NCBI RefSeq assembly: GCF_000518545.1
Contig: NZ_JADU01000006.1
Location: forward strand, 102,606 to 166,605
DNA length: 64,000 bases
Direction of reading: 5' to 3'
DNA from: Hallella seregens ATCC 51272
GTDB lineage: Bacteria; Bacteroidota; Bacteroidia; Bacteroidales; Bacteroidaceae
Positions within the stretch are counted from its first letter, which is position 1. Each line of letters starts with the position of its first letter. The notes under the pieces are model-generated. The model saw nothing but the letters and a program-made list of their open reading frames with translations, searched no databases and was not told the origin of the DNA. Positions 17,975 to 26,648 of this stretch are shown one piece after another. The position numbers and the translations under genes are program-made.

Positions 17975-18334
17975 ATGACTTATTACAGCGAATCACACGA
18001 ATACGTGCGCGTGGAAGGAGAGTTTGGATACATCGGAATCACCGACTATGCACAGAAAGCTTTGGGCAACATTGTCTACGTAGACATGCCCGAAGTGGAC
18101 GACGAGGTGACGGCCGGAGAGGACTTCGGCGCCGTGGAGAGCGTGAAAGCTGCCAGCGACCTCACCTCGCCCGTGAGCGGAACAGTGGTCGAAGTGAACG
18201 ACGCGCTGGCCGACCGACCCGCCCTCATCAACGAGGACGCCGCCGCCAACTGGCTCATCAAGGTGAAGCTCGCCGACCTTTCGGAGCTCGACGCCCTGAT
18301 GAACGAGGAGGATTATCTGGCCACCGTGCAGTGA
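17975..18334 (+). CDS. gcvH: Glycine cleavage system H protein
   Basis: 119 residues, slightly short but complete. SESHEYVRVEGEFGYIGITDYAQKALG opens the lipoyl fold, and the lipoylation site is the Lys of AVESVKAASDL near residue 56. It shuttles aminomethyl and reducing equivalents among the P, T and L proteins. It starts after the tandem-repeat gap and is followed 19 bases later by gcvPA. Confidence 0.96.
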   Translation: MTYYSESHEYVRVEGEFGYIGITDYAQKALGNIVYVDMPEVDDEVTAGEDFGAVESVKAASDLTSPVSGTVVEVNDALADRPALINEDAAANWLIKVKLADLSELDALMNEEDYLATVQ

Positions 18335-18353
18335 CCCCAACCGCCAAACGCCT

Positions 18354-19694
18354 ATGTTCAAGTATTTTCCACACACCGATGCCGACATCCAGCGCATGTT
18401 GGCAGTGGTGGGCGTGGGCTCGATGGACGAGCTCTACGCCGACGTGCCACGGGAGGTGAGGCTGCAAGGCGCCTACGACCTGCCCGCCGCCATGAGCGAG
18501 ACGGAGGTGCGCCGCTTCTTCGACGGCCTGTGTGCAGCCAACAGCGTGAAGACCTGCTTTGCTGGAGACGGCGTCTACGACCACTACATCCCGGCCGTAA
18601 TACCCCAGATTGTGAGCCGCTCGGAGTATCTCACGAGCTACACGCCCTACCAAGCCGAGATCTCGCAAGGCACATTACACTACATCTTTGAGTACCAGAC
18701 GATGATGGCACGGCTCACCGGAATGGACGTGTCCAACGCCTCGATGTACGACGGCGCCACGGCCACGGCCGAGGCAGCGATGATGGCTTGCGGCATCGCC
18801 CGCAAGTCAAGGCGCGTGCTCGTGGCCGAGACGATAGACCCGAAAGTGATGCAAGTGGTGCAGACCTATGCCCGCTTCCATGGCATCCGGCTCGACATCA
18901 TTCCCCAGCACAACGGCGCCGCCGACCTTTCCACCCTGCCCTCGCTGCTGGCCCAGGAGCCCACGGCGGGCGTTATCGTGCAGCAACCCAACCGTTACGG
19001 CATCATCGAGGACTTCGACGATGCGGCCGACGCCTGCCATGCGGCCAAGGCCCTGTTCATCGTCAACAGCGTGGCGGCCGACCTGGCCCTGCTCAAGACC
19101 CCCGGAGAATGGGGAGCCGACATCGCCGTGGGCGAGGCCCAGAGCCTCGGACTGCCCATGGCCTGGGGCGGTCCTTACCTGGGTTATCTCTGCACCACGG
19201 AGAAACACATGCGCAAGATGCCGGGGCGCATCGTGGGGCAGACCGTCGATCAGGACGGCCGGCGCGCCTACGTGCTCACCCTGCAGGCCCGCGAACAGCA
19301 CATCCGACGGCAAAAAGCCATGTCCAACATCTGCTCCAACGAGAGCCTCATGGCCCTCTGGGCCACCATCTACATGGCCCTCATGGGCAAGCAGGGACTG
19401 CGCGAGGCGGCCCAGGCAGGCTGCGACGGCGCCCACTACCTGCACCGTGCGCTGCTGTCCACGGGCCGCTTCAGCGAGGCTTTCCCCGGCCGCGAGTTTT
19501 TCAACGAGTTCTGTCTGCGCTACGACGGCGACCTCGAGGCCCTGCAACAGCGGTGGCTCGACGCCGGTTTCTTCGGCGGCGTGCGCGTGGCCGACGACGT
19601 GGTGATGCTGGCCGTCACCGAGCAACGCACCCGCCAAGAGGCCGACACGCTCGTGGGCCTCGTGCCCGAGGCCGCACCGGCACCACATATATAA
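18354..19694 (+). CDS. gcvPA: Glycine dehydrogenase (decarboxylating) subunit 1
   Basis: 446 residues, matching the N-terminal subunit of two-subunit P proteins. YTPYQAEISQGTLHYIFEYQTM, DVSNASMYDGATA and the ARRAYVLTLQAREQHIRRQKA-like stretch are characteristic of the family. It forms the pyridoxal-phosphate enzyme together with subunit 2, decarboxylating glycine and passing the aminomethyl group to GcvH. The gene lies between gcvH and gcvPB. The split form, rather than one chain of about 950 residues, is used here. Confidence 0.95.
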   Translation: MFKYFPHTDADIQRMLAVVGVGSMDELYADVPREVRLQGAYDLPAAMSETEVRRFFDGLCAANSVKTCFAGDGVYDHYIPAVIPQIVSRSEYLTSYTPYQAEISQGTLHYIFEYQTMMARLTGMDVSNASMYDGATATAEAAMMACGIARKSRRVLVAETIDPKVMQVVQTYARFHGIRLDIIPQHNGAADLSTLPSLLAQEPTAGVIVQQPNRYGIIEDFDDAADACHAAKALFIVNSVAADLALLKTPGEWGADIAVGEAQSLGLPMAWGGPYLGYLCTTEKHMRKMPGRIVGQTVDQDGRRAYVLTLQAREQHIRRQKAMSNICSNESLMALWATIYMALMGKQGLREAAQAGCDGAHYLHRALLSTGRFSEAFPGREFFNEFCLRYDGDLEALQQRWLDAGFFGGVRVADDVVMLAVTEQRTRQEADTLVGLVPEAAPAPHI

Positions 19695-19709
19695 ATAAGG
19701 AGGAGCACT

Positions 19710-21110
19710 ATGAACAACAAGCTATATTCACATCTCATCTTCGAGCTCGGCCGTCCGGGACGCGTGGGCTACAGTCTGCCCGCGTCGGAATTTCCCCGCC
19801 ACGAGCTGCCCGCCAAGGCATGCCGCGGGCGGGCAGCCGGTCTGCCCGAGTGCGACGAGCCTACCGTCGTGAGGCATTACACCAACCACAGCGGCAACAA
19901 CTTCGGCGTGGACAACGGCTTCTACCCGCTGGGGTCGTGCACGATGAAGTACAATCCCAAGATCAACGACGAGACGGCCGCCCGCCGCGAGTTCCAAAAC
20001 CTGCACCCGCTGCAGCCCGACGCCACCGTGCAGGGTGCGCTACAAGCCGAGAAACTGCTGTGCCGGCTGCTGGCGGCAGTGACAGGAATGGACGCCTTCA
20101 CGCTGAAGCCCTGCGCCGGCGCCCACGGCGAGCTCACGGGGCTGATGGTGATTCGCGCCTACCACGAGAGCCGGGGCGACACGGGCCGCACCAAGGTGCT
20201 CGTGCCCGATTCGGCCCATGGCACCAACCCTGCCTCGGCAGCCGTGTGCGGACTGGAGGTGGTCGAGGTGAAAAGTCTGCCCGACGGCACCGTCGACACG
20301 GCCGACCTCGAGACCAAACTCGACGACACCGTGGCGGCTATGATGATGACCAACCCCAACACGCTGGGCCTTTTCGAGCACCGCATCGTGCACATTGTGG
20401 AACGCGTGCACGCCTGTGGCGGACTGATGTACTACGACGGGGCCAACCTGAACCCGCTGCTCGGCGTGTGCCGGCCGGGCGACATGGGCTTCGACGTGCT
20501 GCACGTGAACCTGCACAAGACCTTTTCCACGCCCCATGGAGGCGGCGGACCGGGCAGCGGGCCCGTGGGCGTGCGCCGCGATCTGGAGCCCTTCTTCCCC
20601 ACGGTGAACCCCTACCACGGCAACTTCCTCGTGGAGCTGCGCGCCCTGGCCTACCTGCTCACGCTGGGCCGGGAGCACATCGGGCAGGTGGGGCCGCTGG
20701 CCACGCTCAACGCCAGCTACATCAAGGAGAGCCTGCGCGACGTCTACGAGCTGCCCATCGGCGGGCTGTGCAAGCACGAGTTCGTGTTCGACGGCCTGCG
20801 CGACAAGTCGACCGGCGTCACCACAATGGACGTGGCGAAGCGCCTGCTCGACTTCGGCTTCCATGCCCCGACCATCTATTTCCCCATGTTGTTCCACGAG
20901 GCGATGATGATTGAGCCCACCGAGAACGAGAGTCTGGAGACCATCGACCGCTTCATCGCCGTCATGCGGCAGATAGCTCGCGAGGCCATCGAGTCGCCCG
21001 AGGTGGTGAAGACGGCCCCGCACACGGCCCCCATCTCGCGCGTGGACGACGTGCTGGCGGCCCGCGAGCCCGTGCTCACCTATCCCGAAACCCAACCCAC
21101 AGAACCATGA
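19710..21110 (+). CDS. gcvPB: Glycine dehydrogenase (decarboxylating) subunit 2
   Basis: 466 residues, the C-terminal subunit carrying the cofactor lysine in NLHKTFSTPHGGGGPG (near residue 272). FYPLGSCTMKYNPK and DSAHGTNPASAA are further signatures. It has an SD sequence AAGGAGG at 19697-19703, unusually canonical for this phylum, which settles the ATG at 19710. Its stop overlaps the lpd start by four bases (ATGA), so lpd translation is probably coupled. Confidence 0.96.
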   Translation: MNNKLYSHLIFELGRPGRVGYSLPASEFPRHELPAKACRGRAAGLPECDEPTVVRHYTNHSGNNFGVDNGFYPLGSCTMKYNPKINDETAARREFQNLHPLQPDATVQGALQAEKLLCRLLAAVTGMDAFTLKPCAGAHGELTGLMVIRAYHESRGDTGRTKVLVPDSAHGTNPASAAVCGLEVVEVKSLPDGTVDTADLETKLDDTVAAMMMTNPNTLGLFEHRIVHIVERVHACGGLMYYDGANLNPLLGVCRPGDMGFDVLHVNLHKTFSTPHGGGGPGSGPVGVRRDLEPFFPTVNPYHGNFLVELRALAYLLTLGREHIGQVGPLATLNASYIKESLRDVYELPIGGLCKHEFVFDGLRDKSTGVTTMDVAKRLLDFGFHAPTIYFPMLFHEAMMIEPTENESLETIDRFIAVMRQIAREAIESPEVVKTAPHTAPISRVDDVLAAREPVLTYPETQPTEP

Positions 21111-22426
21111 ACACCGACATTCTCATCATCGGCAGCGGCCCGGGCGGCTACGAAACGGCGGCCTACGCCGCACGCCTGGGCCGCGAGGTGACCGTCGTGG
21201 AGGAGCGGCTGGCCGGCGGCACTTGCCTCAACTGCGGCTGCATTCCCACCAAATCGCTCGTGCACGACGCCCGGCTGGCCGTCGCTGCCACCGACAAGGC
21301 GGCCCGCTTCGCCGCCGCCATGGCCCGCAAGAACGGCGTGGTGGAGACCCTGCGGCAGGGTGTGGAGGGACTGTTGCAGCAGCCCGGCATCCGGCTCGTC
21401 AGGGGCCATGCCCGGTTCGTGGCCGACCGCACCGTCTGCGTGGGCCCCGAGCACATCGAGGCCCGCCACGTCATCATCGCCACGGGCTCCGAGGCCCGCA
21501 TGCCCCCCGTGCCCGGACTGGGCGCGGGAGAGCGGAGCCCACGCGTGGTCACCTCCGAGCAATTGCTCTCCCGTCAGGAGCTTCCCGCCTCGCTTTGCAT
21601 CATCGGAGCCGGCGTCATCGGCCTGGAAATGGCCTCGGTGTTTGCTGCCTTCGGCTGCGAGGTCACGGTGGTGGAGTATCTCAAGGAGTGCCTGCCCACC
21701 ATGGACGGAGAGCTGGCTCGCCGTCTGCGCAAGGCGCTCGACAAGCAGGGCATACGCTTCTGCATGGGGGCTGCGGTGCAGCGTGTCGAGGGCGACAACG
21801 TGGTATGGCTCGATGCCAAGAAGCAGACGGAGGTGCGGCTGCGGGCCGACGCCATCCTCGTGGCCACGGGCCGGCGGCCCCGCACCGAGGGGCTCGGGCT
21901 GGAGTGCACGGCCATCGGCGTCACTCCGGTCGGCATCACCACCGACGACAACCTGCAGACCACCGTGCCGGGCATCTATGCCGTGGGCGACGTGAACGGC
22001 CGGCAGATGCTGGCCCACGCCGCAACGTTCCAAGGAATGCGCGCTGTAAACCACATCATGGGCCGTCAAGACGCGATACGGCTCGACGTGATGCCGGCCG
22101 CTGTGTTCACCCAACCCGAGGCCGCCGCCGTGGGACTCACCGAGGAAGCGTGCAAGGAGGCGGGGCTGGACTACGCCTGCCACAAGGCCATCTACCGGGC
22201 CAACGGACGGGCACAGGCCACCGAACAAACCGACGGGCTGGCCAAAATCATCTGCGATGCCGACGACCGCATCATCGGATGCCACGTGCTCGGGGCCGAC
22301 GCGGCTGCCTTGGTGCAGGAGGTTGCGGCCCTGATGAGCCTCGGCATCACCCGCCAACGGCTGGCCGACATCGTACACATCCACCCCACGCTCAACGAAA
22401 TCCTGCTCGATGCCGCCCGGCATTGA
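21107..22426 (+). CDS. lpd: Dihydrolipoyl dehydrogenase
   Basis: 439 residues. The FAD-binding GSGPGGYETA at the N-terminus, redox-active pair in GGTCLNCGCIPTKSL (near residue 40), NAD-binding IIGAGVIGLEMASVF and the C-terminal HIHPTLNEI with the catalytic His-Glu are all present. It reoxidises dihydrolipoyl-GcvH with NAD+. It is about 20-30 residues shorter than typical family members, with no motif missing. As last gene of the gcv cluster it is probably dedicated to glycine cleavage. Confidence 0.95.
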   Translation: MNTDILIIGSGPGGYETAAYAARLGREVTVVEERLAGGTCLNCGCIPTKSLVHDARLAVAATDKAARFAAAMARKNGVVETLRQGVEGLLQQPGIRLVRGHARFVADRTVCVGPEHIEARHVIIATGSEARMPPVPGLGAGERSPRVVTSEQLLSRQELPASLCIIGAGVIGLEMASVFAAFGCEVTVVEYLKECLPTMDGELARRLRKALDKQGIRFCMGAAVQRVEGDNVVWLDAKKQTEVRLRADAILVATGRRPRTEGLGLECTAIGVTPVGITTDDNLQTTVPGIYAVGDVNGRQMLAHAATFQGMRAVNHIMGRQDAIRLDVMPAAVFTQPEAAAVGLTEEACKEAGLDYACHKAIYRANGRAQATEQTDGLAKIICDADDRIIGCHVLGADAAALVQEVAALMSLGITRQRLADIVHIHPTLNEILLDAARH

Positions 22427-22841
22427 GGGTTTCCAATACCCTTTCGCACCACCCGCTCACCCGTTTTGTACACTGCATCCATGTGTTTTGCCGATTGGAT
22501 TTGCATGTCCCATTGATTGGATTTGCGTGTCTTGTCCGCTCGATGGCGCGTGCATGCAGATGCCTATCCGTGGGCATCTGTGTGCTTCTGTGGCCTAAAA
22601 TAATGGGCGTGGCACCGTCCCCGGCCAACCATCGTGCCGCAAAGGCCAAACCATTGCGGCGTAATCGCAACGCGGCGACGGCGTAAACGCAGGGCGATTA
22701 CGCCATAATCGCCTTGCCATAATCCCTGCTTTCACATGCCACAACCCTGCTTTCGGCCTTGCCGGAACCCTCACAACAGGTTCCGGCAAGGCCGAAAACG
22801 TTAAAAAGGGGGCTTTCTCCCTGATTGTTTCACTATTTTCG
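22427..22841. repeat. Gene-free region with 22-bp periodic array, short duplication and long hairpin
   Basis: No gene is supported here. GATTGGATTTGC(A/G)TGTC occurs at 22493-22509 and again at 22515-22531, exactly 22 bases apart. From about 22606 to 22781 the sequence falls into eight consecutive 22-base units; the best conserved core, (C/A)GGCGTAA(T/A)CGCA, is seen at 22657 and 22679. GCCATAATCCCTGCTTTC at 22716 and GCCACAACCCTGCTTTC at 22738 are one period apart. The right end overlaps a perfect 19-bp inverted repeat at 22751-22797. Confidence 0.75.
22751..22797. repeat. Perfect 19-bp inverted repeat with 9-base loop
   Basis: Left arm 22751-22769 (TTTCGGCCTTGCCGGAACC) is the exact reverse complement of 22779-22797; the loop is CTCACAACA. 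It lies between lpd and the next gene. There is no T run after it on either strand, so it does not look like a standard intrinsic terminator. Confidence 0.88.
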
Positions 22842-22849
22842 TATCTTTG
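22842..22849 (+). promoter_or_regulatory. -7 element before the LysM glucosaminidase gene
   Basis: TATCTTTG matches TAnnTTTG; the leader to the ATG at 22941 would be about 85 bases. An ATTG is present upstream at 22824-22827, but closer than the usual 19-20 bases. Confidence 0.55.
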
Positions 22850-22940
22850 CAAAACCCGTCAAAAACGGGAGGAACGCCCACAACAAAAGGGCCCACGACC
22901 CGTTACGGGCGAGAAAGATTCCCGTCAACACCGAGAAGGC

Positions 22941-23867
22941 ATGCACCATCTGAAACAACTCTTATGCACCATTGGCTTCGTCTGCGCCCTGCTGCCCGCC
23001 CGCGCCCAGATGAAGTGGAACCAGCAATACCAGCTTTATTTCGACCAGTACAAGGACTTGGCCATCGAGGAAATGCTGCGCTACCGCATCCCGGCAAGCA
23101 TCACTCTGGCCCAAGGCGTGTTTGAAAGCCGGGCCGGACTGAGCGACCTGGCCACGCGGGGAAACAACCATTTCGGCATCAAGTGCCATGGCTGGACGGG
23201 CCGCACCATCGCGCAGGACGACGATGCCGTGGGCGAATGCTTCCGCGCCTACGACAATGCACGCCAGAGCTACGAGGACCACAGCCGCTTCCTCTCGGGC
23301 AATGCGCGCTACGCCCGCCTGTTCAGCCTCAGCCCCGGCGACTACCGCGGCTGGGCGCAGGGCCTGAAAGACTGCGGCTACGCCACCAACCCGCGCTACG
23401 CCCAGAAGCTCATCGAGATTATAGAACTGTACGGTCTGCACCAGTACGACCAGGCACGGTCCTACGACAAGTTCCTGGCACGGCGGTCGGGCATAGACCA
23501 ACCGGCCCAGAGCGGCGGCCGCCTGCACCCCATCAAGATATACAACAAGAACTATTACATGGTGGCACGCGAGGGCGACACGTTCAAGTCCATCGGCAAG
23601 GAGACCGATCTCTCGGGCCGAAGGATTGCCAGATACAACGAGCGCGGCTACAAGGACGTGCTGCACGAGGGCGACATCATCTATCTGAAAAAGAAACAGA
23701 AGCGGGCCGACAAGGCGTTCAAGCGCAGGCCGCACACCGTCCAGCCGGGCGAGAGCATGTACTCCATTGCCCAGCTGTACGGCATCAGACTGAAGAGCCT
23801 GTACAAGAAAAACCACCTCACGCCCGACTATCAGATACGCGTGGGCGACCGGCTGCGCGTGTATTGA
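22941..23867 (+). CDS. Secreted glucosaminidase with two LysM domains
   Basis: 308 residues with a signal peptide (cleavage near ARAQ). Residues of about 30-170 form a GH73-type N-acetylglucosaminidase domain: SITLAQGVFESRAGLSDLA with the likely catalytic Glu, NNHFGIKCHGWTG, and YATNPRYAQKLIEIIELYGL. Two LysM modules follow: one around YYMVAREGDTFKSIGKET and one around HTVQPGESMYSIAQLYGI at the C-terminus. It would cut peptidoglycan glycan strands during growth or separation. Its own promoter lies in the gap after lpd, and a metallopeptidase gene follows. Confidence 0.9.
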   Translation: MHHLKQLLCTIGFVCALLPARAQMKWNQQYQLYFDQYKDLAIEEMLRYRIPASITLAQGVFESRAGLSDLATRGNNHFGIKCHGWTGRTIAQDDDAVGECFRAYDNARQSYEDHSRFLSGNARYARLFSLSPGDYRGWAQGLKDCGYATNPRYAQKLIEIIELYGLHQYDQARSYDKFLARRSGIDQPAQSGGRLHPIKIYNKNYYMVAREGDTFKSIGKETDLSGRRIARYNERGYKDVLHEGDIIYLKKKQKRADKAFKRRPHTVQPGESMYSIAQLYGIRLKSLYKKNHLTPDYQIRVGDRLRVY

Positions 23868-23958
23868 GCCACCCGCCGCAACGCCGGCAGCCCGGAGGCC
23901 GCAACCCCCGAACTCCACTTTGACAGACCATCAACCCATCACACCACACCAACCACCC

Positions 23959-25200
23959 ATGAGAAAGCTCATCCTCTGCATGGCCATGCTGCTCCTGACA
24001 GCCGTCGGGGCCACGGCGCAAGACTTCGACCGCTACTTCCAGGACAAGACCTTGCGCATCGACTACATCTTCTCCGGCGACCGCAACACCCAGCATCTGG
24101 CCCTCGACGAGCTGATGGTGGAGCCCCGCTGGTACGGCAAACGCAGACGGCTCGCCGAGGTGCCCGTGGAGGGCAACGGGCAGATCACCGTGCGCGACCA
24201 CCGCACGGGCCGGGTGATCTACCGCAACTCGTTCTCCACTCTCTTCCAGGAATGGCAGCAAGAACCCGAAGCCCTGCACACCACCAAGGCGTTCGAGAAC
24301 GTGTTTCTGGTGCCCATGCCCAAAGATACGGCCGACGTAACCGTCGACTTACGCGACAACCGGCGGCAGGTGTGCGCCCGGTTCACCCACCAGGTGGTGC
24401 CCACCGACATCCTGATACGCCCCATCGGGCAGCACGGCGTCACGCCCTACGAGTTGCTGCAACAGGCTGCCGACACCGCCAACTGCATCCACCTGGCCTA
24501 TCTGGCCGAAGGTTATCGGGCCGAGGAGATGGGCGCTTTCATCGCCGATGCGCGGGCCGCCATGGAGGCATTGTTCGAGCACGAGCCCTTCAAGAGCTCG
24601 CGCAGCAGGTTCAACATTGTGGCCGTGAAGTCGCCGTCGGCCGAGAGCGGCGCCAGCAACCCCGGCAAGGGCATCTGGAAAAACACGGCCCTCCACTCCC
24701 ACTGGTACACCAATTACAGCGAGCGATACCTCACCACGTCGCACCTCAAGGACATGCACGACCTGCTGGCCGGCACGCCTTACGAGCACATTCTGGTGCT
24801 GGTCAACTCCGACGGCTACGGCGGCGGCGGCATTCTCAACTCCTACATCCTCTCGACCACCCGCAACGCGTGGGCCAAACCCGTGGTGGTGCACGAGTTT
24901 GGACACAGCTTTGCCGGGCTGGCCGACGAGTATGCCTACGACGCCGAGCCCGTGGACCTCTACCCGCTCGACGTGGAACCCTGGGAAAAGAATATCACCA
25001 CGCGCGTGGACTTCCGCGACAAGTGGGAAAATCTGCTCGGCAAAGACAAGGCGGCGGGCTTCTACGAGGGGGCCGGCTACAAGCTCAAGGGCGTCTACCG
25101 GGCCTATGAAGACTGCCGCATGCGCACCAACGAGACGCCCGAGTTCTGCCCCGCCTGCCGCCAAGCCCTGCAGGCGCTCATCGACTTCTACACCCGATAA
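23959..25200 (+). CDS. Secreted M64-family metallopeptidase
   Basis: Start taken at 23959 (MRKLILCMAMLLLTAVGATAQ), which gives a clean signal peptide; an upstream in-frame TTG only adds a Pro/His-rich stretch. 413 residues: an N-terminal beta domain (about 22-140) usual for IgA-peptidase M64 proteins, then the catalytic domain with zinc motif VVHEFGHSFAGLADEY near residue 313. Family members cleave proteins outside the cytoplasm; the target here is unknown. The next gene begins four bases after its stop, suggesting co-transcription. Confidence 0.88.
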   Translation: MRKLILCMAMLLLTAVGATAQDFDRYFQDKTLRIDYIFSGDRNTQHLALDELMVEPRWYGKRRRLAEVPVEGNGQITVRDHRTGRVIYRNSFSTLFQEWQQEPEALHTTKAFENVFLVPMPKDTADVTVDLRDNRRQVCARFTHQVVPTDILIRPIGQHGVTPYELLQQAADTANCIHLAYLAEGYRAEEMGAFIADARAAMEALFEHEPFKSSRSRFNIVAVKSPSAESGASNPGKGIWKNTALHSHWYTNYSERYLTTSHLKDMHDLLAGTPYEHILVLVNSDGYGGGGILNSYILSTTRNAWAKPVVVHEFGHSFAGLADEYAYDAEPVDLYPLDVEPWEKNITTRVDFRDKWENLLGKDKAAGFYEGAGYKLKGVYRAYEDCRMRTNETPEFCPACRQALQALIDFYTR

Positions 25201-25204
25201 GCCC

Positions 25205-25807
25205 ATGCACAGCCAGTGCCGCCGGCTGCGTGCCGCCCTCGTGGCAGCGGTTCTGCTGCTGTCTGCCGCCGCCCCAGCCCGGGCACAGACGGCAGACAGC
25301 GAGCAGCTGGGCCGTGCCATCGACTATTTTCAGAGCGGCAAGTACCACGAGGCACGCCTCATTCTCCAGCGGCTCGACGGTCGCTACAGGCTCAATCCGC
25401 GCTTCCGCGCCTACCTGGGCGTGTGCCATTACTACGCCTGGGCGTATGCAGAAGCCGCCGCTTGCCTCGACTCCGTCATACCCCGCCTCTCGGCTTTTGC
25501 CCCCCAAGAGCGGTCGTTCTACTGCTATGCGGCCGCCGAGAGCCACTTCCAACTGCAACAATACGACCGTGCCCTGCCCCTGTACGAACAGATGTTGACG
25601 CTCTGTCAGGACAACGAAAAGGCCGATGCGTACTATCGGGAGGGCTTCATTTACATGTACCGGGAGGACTGGATAGCGGCTCTCGACCACTTCCAGAACG
25701 CTCTGGTGTACTACCGCCGGTACCGGCCCGAAGAGACTGCACGCGTGGCTCAAATCAGGAACATGATTCAGGGGTGTTGCGAGAAAATAAAGAATAAGCA
25801 CGGCTAA
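25205..25807 (+). CDS. Secreted TPR-repeat protein
   Basis: Start at 25205 (MHSQCRRLRAALVAAVLLLSAAAPARAQ) gives a strong signal peptide and 200 residues. The mature part shows at least three tetratricopeptide-like helix pairs (LGRAIDYFQSGKYHEARLIL, LQQYDRALPLYEQML, WIAALDHFQNALVYY). No enzymatic motif. It probably scaffolds a periplasmic or outer-membrane complex. It starts four bases after the M64 peptidase stop, and a functional link with that peptidase is possible but unproven. Confidence 0.85.
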   Translation: MHSQCRRLRAALVAAVLLLSAAAPARAQTADSEQLGRAIDYFQSGKYHEARLILQRLDGRYRLNPRFRAYLGVCHYYAWAYAEAAACLDSVIPRLSAFAPQERSFYCYAAAESHFQLQQYDRALPLYEQMLTLCQDNEKADAYYREGFIYMYREDWIAALDHFQNALVYYRRYRPEETARVAQIRNMIQGCCEKIKNKHG

Positions 25808-25822
25808 ATGCTTTATTTTTAG

Positions 25823-25830
25823 TAACTTTG
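25823..25830 (+). promoter_or_regulatory. -7 element abutting the next start codon
   Basis: TAACTTTG matches TAnnTTTG and ends four bases before the ATG at 25835, so transcription would begin at or next to the start codon. Confidence 0.65.
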
Positions 25831-25834
25831 CCGC

Positions 25835-26623
25835 ATGATATTCTATTTTTCAGGCACCGGCAACACCAAATGGGCGGCCTGTCGGCTGGCCGAAGCCACC
25901 GGCGAGACGCTGGTCTGCATGTCCGAGCGTCCTGAGGAACCCGTGGTCTGCGACCTGCAGCCGGGCGAGCGCGTGGGCTTCTGCTTCCCCGTCCACGGAT
26001 GGCGACCGCCGCAACCGGTGCGCCGCTTCGTGGAGAGGCTATGTCTGCAAGCGGCCGCGGGCCACTATGTCTACGCCCTCTGCACCGCGGGCGACACCAT
26101 CGGGGAGACCATGCGCCTCTTCGAGGCCGACCTGCGGGCCCGCGGCATCGGGCTCGACGCCGTCTTCTCGCTGCTCATGCCCGAGTCGTACGTGGGACTT
26201 CCGTTCATGGATGTGGACACCGCCGCCAACGAGAAGCGCAAGCAGCAGGAGGCCGCCGCGCGGCTGAAAGCCTACACGGCCGACATCGTGGCCCGGCGCA
26301 GCAGCCGCCCCCGGCTCGACGTCGGCCGCTGGCCGCGCGTCAACTCGCGGCTCCTCGGCAGCTTCTTCGTGCACTGTCTCATCACCGACGGGCCCTTTCG
26401 CGTGGACAGTTCGCGCTGCGTGAAGTGCGGCATCTGCGCCGACGTATGCCCTGTTGGCGACGTGGTGGGCGGCTTGGGGCACGAGCCCCGGTGGCGGCAC
26501 GACGGCTCGTGCCTCACCTGCTTTGCCTGTTACCACCACTGCCCGCACCACGCCATCGAGTACGGACGGCGCACGCGGCACAAAGGCCAGTACTTCTTTG
26601 GCCGGCCACACACTTCACATTAA
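25835..26623 (+). CDS. EFR1-type flavodoxin/ferredoxin protein
   Basis: 262 residues. The N-terminus has a flavodoxin phosphate loop (YFSGTGNTKWAA). The C-terminus carries two [4Fe-4S] motifs, CVKCGICADVCP (near 192) and CLTCFACYHHCP (near 225). This combination defines EFRO/EFR1-type proteins, thought to move electrons between ferredoxin and flavodoxin-like partners; the physiological partner is unknown. No signal peptide, so cytoplasmic. The promoter sits directly against the ATG, predicting a leaderless mRNA. Confidence 0.88.
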   Translation: MIFYFSGTGNTKWAACRLAEATGETLVCMSERPEEPVVCDLQPGERVGFCFPVHGWRPPQPVRRFVERLCLQAAAGHYVYALCTAGDTIGETMRLFEADLRARGIGLDAVFSLLMPESYVGLPFMDVDTAANEKRKQQEAAARLKAYTADIVARRSSRPRLDVGRWPRVNSRLLGSFFVHCLITDGPFRVDSSRCVKCGICADVCPVGDVVGGLGHEPRWRHDGSCLTCFACYHHCPHHAIEYGRRTRHKGQYFFGRPHTSH

Positions 26624-26648
26624 CCTCTTACCCCAACACCAAAACAAC

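Noticed and set aside
22751..22797. Standard intrinsic terminator of the gcv cluster
   Set aside because: The stem is perfect, but no T tract follows on the plus or minus strand; recorded as an inverted repeat instead.
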